Assembly: GCA_023512835.1 (NCBI GenBank)
Contig: CM042089.1
Coordinates: 52,261,427-52,325,426, forward strand
Length of the DNA: 64,000 bases
Origin: Taxillus chinensis
Taxonomy: Eukaryota > Streptophyta > Magnoliopsida > Santalales > Loranthaceae
Reading direction: 5' to 3'
Shown: piece by piece, positions 23,309-34,590 of the stretch
Numbering within the stretch: position 1 is the stretch's first letter
Layout: each line of letters opens with the position of its first letter
Program-made: the position numbers and the translations under genes
The notes under the pieces: model-generated
Seen by the model: the letters and a program-made list of their open reading frames with translations, nothing else
The model's database searches: none
What the model was told of the DNA's origin: nothing

Positions 23309-23798
23309 ATATCGTTCAATTGGATGTCTAATGCACCCTCGAACACCCTTTCGTGAGCAATTGGCTGATTAGAGTCATCAACTAGTGGGACAATAGCATC
23401 ATGGGATAAGGAATCCATACCATTGTGACCATCAAATGTAGGCGGATCCGGTTCCGGCTCCCGACAATCACCAGTCCGCATGGTGTTCTCTACATGTTCA
23501 CTTGGTCGTCTCCTTCGGTATAGACACAAAATTACGATTAGTGGTGTCAAGTGGATGTGGAGTGGGGTCGATGGAGTGGGGTCGGTTTCGGGGATGGTTT
23601 CAAGGTGGGAATTCGTTTGGGACAATTTCAGGTGGAGGTAGCAGGATTTTTTGGTGGGAACGTTTTGGCTGCAGAGATTTGGGTCCTCAAGTTAAAAATC
23701 CCAAACTGAAAGATTCCCTCGATTCTCCCCCGAATTTAAGATTTGGGAAAATAAGAGTGATTCTCAAAAAGGTGACATCCATGGAGTTGTATACTTTC

Positions 23799-24504
23799 CT
23801 AGTGATCGGAGAGTAATTTGTAACCATTTTGATTCGAAGAGTAACCGAGGAAGATACATTTATGGGATTTGGGATCAAGTTTGTTCGGTGTTGTGGTTGG
23901 ATGTGAACAAAGGTCGTGCATCCAAAGATCTTTAGTGGTAAATCGGAGGAGAAAGAACGGATGTGTGGGTAAGTTTGCATGAGAATTTGCCGAGGAGTTT
24001 GAAATTTGAGAATTGACTAGGCATCCTATTAATGAGTTAAGTTGCAATGAGTATGGCTTCCCCCCAAAAGTGTTTAGGCACATGATTTGAAAACATGATG
24101 GCACGGAAGTTACTTCAAGTAGGTGTCTATTTTTCCTTTTCGTAACCCCATTTTGATGAGGAGTATCCACACAAGAACTTACATGAATAATCCCATGAGT
24201 GGAAAGATAAGAGCCAAGAATGGAGTTGAGTTGTCCTTGGCGTTTCGGGCTTAAGAACCCGGATTGGGCGGTTGAATTAAGTAGTGATCATGGAATGAAA
24301 TGATTTAAAAAGAGTGGTTGTTTCTGATTTGTCTTTCATAAGGAAAATCCAAGATGTTCTCGTATAATCATCTATGAATGACACAAACCATCGAGCCCCA
24401 TTTAGATTTTTTACTCGTGGAGAGTCCCCAAATATCACGTGTATTAGAAAAGGATGAAAAGGCTTGTAGTGTAAACTGGAGTAGACATGTCTAATGTGTT
24501 TCAC
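23799..24504 (-). pseudogene. Integrase of the intronic copia
   Basis: The upstream frame holds FIDDYTRTSWIFLMKDKSET; the downstream frame starts MDTPHQNGVTKRKNRHLLEV, the region with the third catalytic residue. A segment DLWMHDLCSHP and KCIFLGYSSNQNGYKLL follow, the usual copia integrase tail. The middle Asp region (about 24250) is broken. Confidence 0.85.
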
Positions 24505-24954
24505 AAGTTGGCAACTTTCACATTGATAAAACTGACTTTTTATTGATAAACAAATGAGGAAACGTTTTTCAATTTATGCAAAGTTTGGATGACCAAGGCG
24601 AAAATGCCATAACATTACTTGACTAGAGATAAATTAGAAATAAGATTGATAGAATTTGGACTAGACTCGTAAAACACAACTTGACTGTGAACTTGTCTAC
24701 CAAGGAGATTACTTTTGTTGAGTAAATAGAGTCCACTTATGCATCTCAAAGACCGGCGAATCACCTTCCCCCAAATCCACAGTTTGAAAGTCACAACAAT
24801 TGGAATTGAATTTAGTCACACAATTTAAGTCAAGAGTAAGTTTGCTGATTGAGAGTAGATTACAGCCTAATTTAGGGACATAAAGGACAGAATAAAGGTG
24901 ATATCCTTTGTTAATTGAACCGATCCGGTTCTCGCAATCGGTGAGAATGAACCA

Positions 24955-26151
24955 TCAGCTATTCGGACTCCGGAGTGATTTGTACATGGGCTGTAATGTC
25001 GAATATGTTGATATCTCCGTCATAAGATCTGAGGCTCCCGAATCTACAATCCACGGTTTAGAGAAAGCTTTTTGGGCAATATGAGCCCAGGATAGGATAC
25101 CTTGATGTGCTGGAAGGCTGGTGGGTTTTTCGGTTGGAGTTTGAGGTGCTTGTCCGGAACCGGAAACAACTACGAGTATCTTTACGAAGTACCTCAATTT
25201 GCTCCCTGGTGAACGGATCGTAATCTGCAGTGGGGTTTGGTTGTGGCAGCAGATTGCACGATTTTCTCGGTCTCGTCTTCGGCTGGAGGGCTTCCAATCT
25301 GCCCAGGTTTGCCGTATATTTTCCAAGCATGTCTCCCTTACATGACCGAGCTTCTTACAATGATCGCACCATGGTCGTCCTTTCGAGGCTTATTATTTTG
25401 AGAGGAGGAATGAGTGTACAGTGGCAGATCCTTCAACATTCGGAGTGGTGTTCTTTTCGGTCATCATTAGTTTCTTCCTACTCTCCTCCCTGCGAACTTG
25501 AGAAGGCCTCTAATGGTCAGAAGGGGTTTCATCCCCATGATTCTCTCCCCGACTTCATCCAACTCTTTGTTAATGCCGATAAGAAACCGAATGGTTCTCT
25601 TCTATTCTATGATCTTCTGTACAAGGCAGCGTCATCAAAGCATCTCCAAGAGTAAGTCTTGTACATATCCAACTGGAGCCAACAACGTGTGAGCATGTTG
25701 AAATATTGAGTGACGCTTAAATCTTCCCTCAGCAGATCATACAATCTGGTTTCAATTTCAAATAACTCGGAGGAGTTCTCAAGGCTGAGTATGTGTTATG
25801 GGCTGCCTCCCCATTTCCTGGCTGGTCGGGAGAGCGAGAAGTTTTCTCTCCTCTGTGGTCATGTAGTTTATGAGCCATGACATAACCAGGATGATCATCG
25901 GCTCTCCAGGCTCAAGGATTTCTCGATCGATGTGTTCGGGGCAGCAATTTTACCGGAGTGAGATGTCCATCCTTTCCCGTGCGCAGATGAACATGAAGAC
26001 CGGATTGGGACCATTGTAGAAAATTATGGCCCTGAAGTTTATGGCTGGTGACGGGATTAGAGGAGGAATCGGAGATGATAGGGGCGGGAAATCGACGAGT
26101 CTGGAAGTGATTTCCAGAAGATGATTTTGAAGCCATGCCGTATTTTATCAC
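24955..26151 (-). pseudogene. gag and protease of the intronic copia
   Basis: The gag start MASKSSSGNHFQ is followed by SHKLQGHNFLQWSQS, a copia Gag signature. At about 25370-25325 a CCHC knuckle is readable: CDHCKKLGHVRETC. The protease motif WIVDSGASDLMT, with its active-site DSG, is at about 25060-25020. The frame is broken several times between these points. Confidence 0.82.
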
Positions 26152-26196
26152 AAAGAAGGGAAGGAGTTTAGAAGGGCTAGGGTTCGGAGAATTTTT

Positions 26197-26208
26197 GGCT
26201 CGATACCA
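26197..26208 (-). promoter_or_regulatory. Altered primer binding site of the intronic copia
   Basis: Minus-strand tggtatcgagcc abuts the 5' LTR. The canonical site reads tggtatcagagcc, so CAGAG appears as CGAG. Confidence 0.85.
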
Positions 26209-26447
26209 TATAAAATGATTTGAGAATTTTCTTCTATATCTTCACATACAATATACAACCTAATAGACATATAGGCTGGCATAACGTACCACACAAAGAG
26301 GTGCATTCATTCCTGTAAATAAGGAATCTCACCAAAATAGGAAACTAACAATCTAATAAGGAAAAAAAAAAAAAACTCACAAAAACATTATTCTAGGACA
26401 GCAAATGATCCTCTAACTAATTACACAAGGGTCGGCTATTTCTAACA
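26209..26447 (-). repeat. 5' LTR of the intronic copia
   Basis: Minus strand starts TGTTAGAAATAGC, ends CATTTTATA. Compared with the other LTR it has ataacgtacc for ataccagtcc and gtcggc for gtcagc. Confidence 0.9.
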
Positions 26448-27719
26448 CTTTTTGTGAGAATAAAACCGTGACCCCATGCATTTGTGTGATCAAGAAAAAA
26501 TAAATAACTTTTGGGAGAAAGTTACCTTGTTTGACTCAGCTAACGCAGTGGCCGCAAGTCGCTTAGCTTGAGGACTTGATCGTATACCAATTCCGGATAA
26601 TGACCACTATTACCGCAAACAAATGATAAGAGTCTTCAAATGCACATAAGAACCTGTCATGAAGGTGCAACCATAATTGTTCTTTTACATGGTAACATGG
26701 TTTTCAAAGTGCCAAGGCAACCTAGGCATTTGAGGGTCCAGCTAGGCGAGCGTCGCCCGGTGACACCTGAGCATTGCCTAGGTGGTCTAGGCGTTTTTTA
26801 ATATATATCTATATATAATTAAAATCAATTAGTTGTCATATATCTTGTAATTAATTATTTGTCTTATATTTTATAATTAGGTAGTTTCCTAAATAGGTTT
26901 ATTTCTTAAATTAGGTCATCATAATTTTATATTTATATGTATATGTAATCTTTCATTTGACATTAATAATAAAGATTTATTTTTCTCCTTATTTCTAACT
27001 TAGTATCGTAGCAAAACCTAACCTTGCAGGGCTCCTGGCGCCGTCTCGCAATCCCGGACTCTTTCGGTTAGATTTATCCTCTAACTTCCCGTGGTCTCCC
27101 GAACATACATCCAATAGAACAACGTTGGCCATCATCGCCATCGCTACTGTCGCCATCACTTCATCGTCGCCATCGTCATCAACGTCATTACCTTAGATAG
27201 ACACCATTGTCCTTCTCATACCCACAACAGTCATATCCTTCATGTTGTGGGTTATGTCTCAATTGATGTGCCACTCTCGGCTGTAGCCGTGTTGGACTAC
27301 GTCCTACGCCACCAATTGACATCTTTCGGCTAAAACGTTGATCAAACACAAGTCTCACTATTTTTTGCTACCTCCGTCCTCCAACACCGACATCACTCGG
27401 ACTTATTGCTGCCAACAAACTTCACCATCGCTCTATGTCGAACACCGCGTACACTCCCGCTGTAAGACTTCACCAAACGTTGTTGGTATTGTTTCGTAAG
27501 GTGGTCGCAAGAGTCCTTTGGTCTCGTGGTGTTAATTGTGTGCCACGTGTCAAGATCTTGGTTTGGCTTTTTTGGTATTTGTAATTTCTTTGGGCTTACA
27601 TTCACCAGTTTAGAGATCCAATAGATTCAATAATTGTATCCTCTTCTCATGTAACCCACATGTTCCTAATGGTGCTTCTAAATCAGCTTTACTTTCTCTA
27701 CTAGCACTACGAGTTGATC

Positions 27720-28480
27720 GATTTTGGAGCTACCGATCATATGACTAGTACCTTCTTTAATTTCTCTTGGATCACACCCTGTTAAATCGGTTCAAAGTTG
27801 CTACTGGGACTTTACGCCTATTACTGTTGGTGGAATTGTCTCACTTTCACCTACTTTTTCCTTGTTAGTTTTACTTGCTCCTAATCTCTCTAATAACCTT
27901 CTTTTCATTAGTCAAATTACCAAACATCTTGTTTGCTTCAGAATCTTTTATTCTACTCCTCGTGTGTTTCAGGAAAATCTCATGGAAGATGACAATTGGC
28001 ATTGCAGTAAAAGAGGAGGTTTGTACCATTGGGAGGACTGAGAGCATTGGAAATCGAGCCTAGACAAGGATTCCAAGTAAGATATTTAACATTTAACCAA
28101 GAAAAATTCTTTTATGATTATCGCTTAGGACACCTTTCTTTGTCATGTTTGACCGATTATTTCCTCAATTATTCAAAACTATCCCTATTTCTAGTTTAAA
28201 ATGTAAACATTGTATTTATGCTCAAAATCATCGGATTCCATTTAAAATCATTATCAATAAAAAGTCCTATTCCTTTTTCTGTGTCCATACCGATGTTTGG
28301 AGTCCTTTTCTTACTCCTCGCTTTCAGATACAGGATATTTTGTGTTTTTATCGGATAACTGTTATTTTTATAATCGATATATTCTTTATGAAATCTAAAA
28401 GTAATGTTATTTATTTCATTCCTCAATTCTATCAAATGTATTGTTATCCTATTTCAAACAAGGTAATTAAAAGCATTGGC
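27720..28480 (+). pseudogene. Protease and integrase N-terminal part of the decayed copia
   Basis: Fragments read in sequence: a protease-like GATDHMTSTFFNFS at about 27735, then the GAG-pre-integrase region LFPQLFKTIPISSLKCKHCI with its Cys pair, and CVHTDVWSPFLTP, the first catalytic Asp region. The frame ends at QFYQMYCYPISNKVIK, where the insertion begins. Confidence 0.75.
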
Positions 28481-29425
28481 GACTTAAGGCGTTTGTGATA
28501 CCTTATTGTTTTAAGCGCAAAAGCAAAAAGCGCTCACATCAAGCAAACACATGTTATAAAACAAATATATATATATATTATTCATAAATAATAATCCATC
28601 AACTAAAATATCCACAAATCATCCTTATTACAACTATTATCATAAATCCATCAAATAAAATGTCTACAACCATCCTCACTACAACTACTACATCAATATC
28701 TTCATTATCAAAGTTGGATGATAATGAATAGAATCGCTTGACGATGTCGGATGTTTGCTTTGGCTTAGGATTAATATACGAAACAAACATAATTTTATTT
28801 AAGATAATAAAGATAAGTATAACACAGACGATTTAACACTACACTAAGGATTGGACACGCGACTACACTAATTTGTTAAACATAATTTAATAAGTTACTA
28901 AGGAACCGTAGTCACGTACATAGGTAGTTGTGGGGGAGCAAAGGCTTGGTGATCGCGGGAGCAGAGGGTCGATAGGAGCAGTAGGGCCGGTCGCGTTGTC
29001 ACCAATGGTGGAGAGGTCAACGTCGCGATCGTGAACAAATATCGAGGTCGCCTGTCGTCGTTGTTGTCGCGATCGTGGAAGGTAGATCGGTCGCGGTCGT
29101 CGTCGATCAGGAAGGTAGATCGCCGGCCGCGGCCGTCGATCGTGGGGTAGGTGAAAGACGCCGAGAACTCACGGAAGTCGTCGATGGAAGTCGTTGATCG
29201 TCACGCCAATGGAAGTCACGTAAATATTTTCTTCCTTTTTTTTATTGTCTTTCAAGGCGAAAGACGCGACGCGGCGAGCGCCTCGCGTCGCCCGAAAGCG
29301 CAGAAGCGCGCCTTGTCGCGCTTCACCGGCGCGCCGCACCTCACCCCCGACGCAATGGGAAGACCCGCCGCCGCGCCCGGTACGCTTAAGCGCTCGGGCG
29401 CTCGCTTTAACTACGCTAGTTTTAA
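28470..29425. mobile_element. GC-rich insertion, hAT-like non-autonomous element (tentative)
   Basis: It splits the copia integrase between VIKSI at about 28480 and SILDNGHEF at 29435. The left end has ggcgacttaaggcgtttgtg; the right end has cgcttaagcgctcgggcgct after a very CG-rich block (28920-29400). CG-rich, gcg-repeating ends like this occur in plant hAT relatives, and a similar CG-rich block is in the hAT at 37620-37870. Exact borders and duplication were not resolved. Confidence 0.45.
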
Positions 29426-29790
29426 CCCCCGTTGTGTTGTTTCCATTCTCGACAATGGTCATGAGTTTATAAATCAACCTTTAGCCGACTTCTTTAGACA
29501 ACATGGTACCATTCATCGTACCACGGTTTACACCCCACAACAAAATGGTGTCGCAGAATATAAAAATCGATACATCTCCTTAAGGTGGCTCGGGCTTTAT
29601 GCTTTACTATGAAAGTTTCCCTAAACGTTTTTGGGGCGTATGCCGTCATTAGTGTTGTTTATCTTATCAATCGAATGCCTCGCTCGTATCATCACTCATC
29701 AAACCTCTTCCCGGTACGTTGTCTCGCTCTACCATATTCTTTCAGCCTTCAACATTTGCCCCATGGTTTTTAGTTGTGTATGCTTTGTTC
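29426..29790 (+). pseudogene. Integrase middle part of the decayed copia
   Basis: SILDNGHEFINQPLADFFRQ gives the second catalytic Asp, and YTPQQNGVAEYKNRYI the third acidic position. VVYLINRMPRSYHHSSNLFP follows in another frame. The motifs are standard for copia. Confidence 0.8.
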
Positions 29791-30299
29791 ATGTGCACCA
29801 ACTCCATTGAGATAAACTCTGACTCTCATGGCCTCAAACGTGCTTTTAAGTTACTTCCACTCAAAAGGACTATAAATGTTTTCATCCTTCTACGGATAAC
29901 AAGTCGTGTCTACGGATGTTCAATTTTGTGAGCAGTCTCCTATTTTTATGGCGATGTCTCTGTCTCTCCTTCGTGGGAGCCCCGTAGTAAGGAAGAGAAC
30001 AAACTATAGTTAGATTTAAAAGGAGACGGGAATGTCCATGGAAAAGGAAGATTCTACTATTATAAGTGAGGGAGAATCACCTCCCTAGTTTAGGTGAGGG
30101 GGAGTCACCTTCTAGTTTAGTCAATCAAGTGGGCATGACAAAGCAATTCTGAATGTTTGACAAATATTATATCGTACGCGATGCTACTCTCAAGTTTGAT
30201 CCTCCTCTCACCTATTAGATTATCATGCCATCAAAAGATTCTTCCCGGGGATTGATCATGCAACACCACTCCCAGTCGAAGTACTTGATTTTTCACTTA

Positions 30300-32010
30300 T
30301 AGTTTCAAATTCAAATGACGTTCTTATCTTCTCGACCCTACAAAGCTTGTATAATCCCGCAAAACCAAAGGTATCCTTTTCGTGACCGTAAAGAACTAGA
30401 TAGACTGGGATTTTCAAAATCATCTTCAAATGTTTTTTATCCTATTTCTAACTTCATCTCCTATCACTTGTCTAAATCTCATCATATTTTTGCCCGGCTC
30501 ACAGAAGCCTCTCAAGATCTCAAATGGAAGTCTACTATAGCAGAGGAAATGAAAGCTCTTTTTCAAGAATTTCACTTGGAAATTGGCTTCCAGTTATCTC
30601 GAGATAAGAAGATCGTAGGATGCAAATAGGTAGGTGTTTTACATATCAAGTATAAGTCGTATGAGACAACTTGAAAGATACAAGGCCAAATTAGCTCGAC
30701 AAGGGTTACACCTGTACGCATGAGATCGACTACCAAGAAACCTTGCTCATGTGGCTATGACGAGTACTCGCTGTAGTTATTTTATCTCTTGTAGCTTAAC
30801 TTAGACTGCCTTTTATGCCACTTTGATGTGAAAAATGTCTTTCTCCATGGTGATTTGACGAAAAGGTGTATACGGATCCTCCGATTTTACCCCAAAAGAA
30901 GCAAAGGTATACAAACCGAAAAAGGCATTATACTTGATTAAAATAATCACCGAGGGCTTGGTTTGGTCGATTGAGTCATTCACTCGCAGTGGGATATGGT
31001 TTCAAGCCGTTTCCTTGACCGATCACATCGTTCTATAAAACGAGAAGGTGGTGATATTACATTGCTATTTGTTTATGTTGATGATATGATTGTTACTGCG
31101 ATAATAACATATCTAAGATAGAAAAACTTTGTTATTTAATGAAGGAGTTTCGAGACGAAGGACTTAGGAGCTTTAAAATACTTTTCTTGGCATTGAAGTA
31201 TCTCGATCCAAATAGGGAATTTTCCTCTTAATCTTAAAATATGTTCTAGACTTCGTTAAACTGCCAACTCGCCCCGCACACCTACTAATACTTCTATTGA
31301 GATTAACCATGGTCTAACTATCTATCCAAATTTCATGTTCCAAAGCTAATAAAGAAAAGATTTCAGAGGTTGCTGGAAAATTAATCTATTCGACTCTACA
31401 CTAGACCCGATATTTCATACGCAGCTAGTGCTATGAACCAATTTATGCATAATTCGAAATGATCGACATATGAGTGTTGTAAATCGGATTCTAGCTTATT
31501 TAAAATCTTCTATAGGCAAAGGTATTCTGTCCTCTCCAAGCATGAACACCCAGATATTATGGCATACATCAACTTTGACTTTGTTGAATCTAAATTGGAC
31601 AAAAAGTCTACTTCTAGATATATATATCATTTGTGGGTGGTAATCCGTAACTCACGCAGCAAGAAATACCATGTGGTTTCTATGTTCAGTGCGTAAGCTC
31701 GAATATCGTGCTCTTTATTATGTTACTCAAGAGCTTACATGGCTATGTATTCTTTTGCGAAACCTTGATTATGGTCCTCGAAGCCGCAATGCTCTTTTGT
31801 CATAACACATCTCGCCATCGAGATAACTAATAATCCAATGTAGCATGATCGTACCAAGTATACTAAACTCGACAAGAATTACATCAAAGGTATCTAAATT
31901 CCAAAGTAATGGAGGTTTCCTACATTAAGAGAGCAAGTAATTAACTGATGTGATGACTTATGCAAGGACTCATGCTTTCTTTCTATACAACTTTCTCCTT
32001 AAGTCGGGTG
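30300..32010 (+). pseudogene. RT and RNase H of the decayed copia
   Basis: Scattered motifs in three frames: HIFARLTEASQDLKWKSTI at 30490, a YVDDMIVT catalytic motif at 31074-31098 followed by a damaged gataataac segment, SRSKKYHVVSMFSA at 31650 and ITNNPM-like RNase H sequence near 31825. The end of RNase H, LGVWDI-like, precedes the second LTR. Far too many indels for function. Confidence 0.75.
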
Positions 32011-33322
32011 GGTATGCGATATCTTGCACCAACTTGATCAGAAGAATTGGAAAGAATCTTTAATCAATTAGTTGTCATATATCTTGTAATCAATTAATTA
32101 ATTGTCATATATTTTTCAATTAGGTAGTTTCCTAAACAGTTTATTTCCTAAGTTAGGTCATCACAATTTTATATTTATGTGTATGTAATCTTTCATTTGA
32201 CATGAATAATAAGAAAGATTTATTTTTCTCTTATTTTTAACTTATAGATATATTATATAAGAATTTTTTATCAGAATTCTAAACATTAAAATATAAAAAA
32301 TAGAAGGAAAAATTAAGAACAATCAAACTTAATGCATAATTTAAGGAAATTCTAATATAATTTTACAATATATCGATGGAGAACATGCTTTACTCACAAT
32401 GTCATAAATACATAAATTAAATCATGGGAATTTAAATCATTTAATAATTAATCCATAACATATAAAAATTAAGATCATGTAATGTAAATGAATTAATATT
32501 TTAACTTTTAAGGGTTAAGTAAAAGTTACGACTCACAAAGCTTCCCGCTTCGTGACTCCATCGATCAGCCGCAAGGAAAGGGAGAGAAAGAGAGTACCGA
32601 CCGACATTCTTGATAGTGATGAAGGCGAGGTTCAAAGAATTCCAATGGGCGGGCGGCGATGGCAAGGAGAGGGCCGAGACAAAGGATCCTCTAATTGGCC
32701 GAGATACGAGAGAGAGAGAGCAATGAGCGTTGTCAATCAACTCACTACTTCGTCGTTTTTGGGAGTGACTGTTTTCAACGCTTGCATCTCGACACCAATC
32801 AAGTCTTCAAACACTAATCGAGTCTTCAAACCTAACTCGTTAGTTTGTCCTCTGTGAAGAAGCCAAGAAGGCACAAAACATTGTCGTTTTGTGCCTTGTA
32901 TTGTTTAAAAAAATATGCCACTACAAGACCTCAAGCCATGGCATCGCCTCGACAAGCGCCTCTTCCTCATCCTAGGTGGGGTGAGCTTTCACCTAAGGTT
33001 TGCTAGAGTGCCTTTGTGACGCTTCAAAAACTACGCATGGTAGTCATAAACAAGAAACCCTTATTTGGACTCTCCAAATAAGAAAACATCTCCCAAAATT
33101 GAAATAATCCTAGAGAAAACATATGGCCATGCAACAAACTACATTTTCAAGATAAAAAGTGATTTTATCAATACTATTAAAAACAAATTGAATGAAAATA
33201 AAGACTACAATTACACATTAAAACTGCAAATGAGTTATTCCCTACTCTTGTAAGCATTCCAAGTACCATAAGCAAACAAACGAAGAACATCTAGGGTATA
33301 TGGAATTCCTACCCCATGCAAA

Positions 33323-34582
33323 TCAGACAAAATATCAACTAGCCAAAGGTTACCATCTTGAGAATATTACAAAATGCTATTGAAAATACGGCAGAATATA
33401 TTGCAGTACATATAAACATATCTAAGCCTAAATTTTATATCACGTAAATATAAGCTAGACTTTCTAATTACAAATTATGATGCAAGAGTGACTACTATAT
33501 AAACATAGAGAAAGGGGCATGACAACCCAAAAAATATATAGATCAACAAATCATAAGCTACAACAAAACTAAACACAGTCACTTCTCAGAAGAAAAGCCA
33601 AGAACGATACTTAAATAATATCAATGGAATCATATGGTTGATTATTTTTAAAGAGTTGCTTACAGTCCATGCAAAAATGAAATAAAAGTAAAAAGACAAA
33701 TCCAACCTAAAACTGAGGCTATATTTTGCGGTAAATCAGTGAATAAAAAGATGAAGAAGGAAAGGTGTACACGTTTTAGTATCTGGGGAAAACAAAAAAC
33801 CATTAAAAGAGAAGTGATCCTTTTACCATTGTTTACCTCTGCATTATCCATGAGAACTTTGTGTTGTGTTTTTCATTATTTTCCTTCCCTACTTAGTTGT
33901 GATATTTAAATAACACAAACTTCATTATACATAGAACAAATTAGTCCCCAAGCTAAACATCAACAAATTAGTAGTATATGAGTAGCAACTGTAGATAAGG
34001 CAACTAGGCAAGTACATCAGAGTATTTTATAAAAAATGTGTAATTAAATCATGAACAATTTTGCTAAATATTTGGCATCGTGGCAGGAGGCAACCCTAGT
34101 AGTGTAGTACTAGTAATTGTCCAAAGAAATTTTTACATTTTCTACCGTACTTAGTTGCAATACTGATATATACTAGTCTGCTAACCTAACCATCAACATC
34201 CTATATAATTTATGGACAAAAATGTAGGCAAGGCTTGTACATTTCCCCTTAGATGTATAATTCAACTATTATTATTTTTAACTAATATTAACAGTTAAGC
34301 ACCCTTAGATGCCTCCAACAGCATACTCCTAGCATTTTTATCCCCAAATACAGCTACCCATATATATTATGATTGAGGGCTTGGAAGGTCGTGGTTGGAT
34401 GTGATAGGTACGAATTGAAATTCTTATGTTCTTGTAGGATTTGGCCGGAAGTGCTACACCTCTCCAGGTTTCAACAATATTTGGAATGTCAGATCGTTCC
34501 GCTTTGTTTGTCCCGAGTTATCGGATAAAGATAGAATAAGATTATGATTAGGAAATCCTATAGGATTTACCGATTTAGTCTA
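33323..34582. other. Intron 1 remainder of CSN7 between exon 2 and the hAT
   Basis: AT-rich intron sequence with no clear element ends. Confidence 0.5.
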
Positions 34583-34590
34583 AGGTATGA

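Larger units (their letters stand above)
21478..26447 (-). mobile_element. Complete Ty1/copia retrotransposon in a CSN7 intron, 4970 bp
   Basis: LTRs of 240 bp (21478-21717) and 239 bp (26209-26447), a 5 bp duplication ctttt on both sides (21473-21477, 26448-26452), and a primer site abutting the 5' LTR. Read on the minus strand the order is gag, zinc knuckle, protease, integrase, RT, RNase H, as in copia. All regions are recognisable but broken by many small indels and substitutions, often where CAG or CTG is expected. The purine tract gcttgagggggag lies next to the 3' LTR. The element interrupts the intron between CSN7 exons LAESNK and VLPYSLL. Confidence 0.93.
26823..32244 (+). mobile_element. 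Decayed Ty1/copia retrotransposon inside the hAT-like element
   Basis: About 180 bp direct repeats at 26823-27002 and 32062-32244 (both containing gttgtcatatatcttgtaat and ggtagtttcctaaa) are the LTRs; exact ends are uncertain. Right after the first is tagtatcgtagc, a damaged primer site. Between them the copia order gag-protease region, integrase, RT, RNase H is recognisable, but almost no frame is longer than 100 codons. A GC-rich insertion splits the integrase. Confidence 0.8.
26696..33035. mobile_element. hAT-like element with a nested copia, in a CSN7 intron
   Basis: Flanks catggtaa (26688-26695) and catggtag (33036-33043) match at 7 of 8 bases. The left end catggttttcaaagtg and the reverse complement of the right end, cgtagtttttgaagcg, agree at 11 of 16 positions, mostly transitions apart. 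Subterminal regions share ggcaacctaggca/cctaggtgg-like sequence typical of plant hAT relatives. No transposase is seen; most of the interior is a decayed copia. Confidence 0.6.

Noticed and set aside
28196..28435. Minus-strand 79-codon frame
   Set aside because: Opposite strand of copia integrase sequence that reads clearly on the plus strand.
32501..32857. Overlapping frames at the right part of the hAT-like element
   Set aside because: No similarity to transposase; open by chance over a GA-rich segment.
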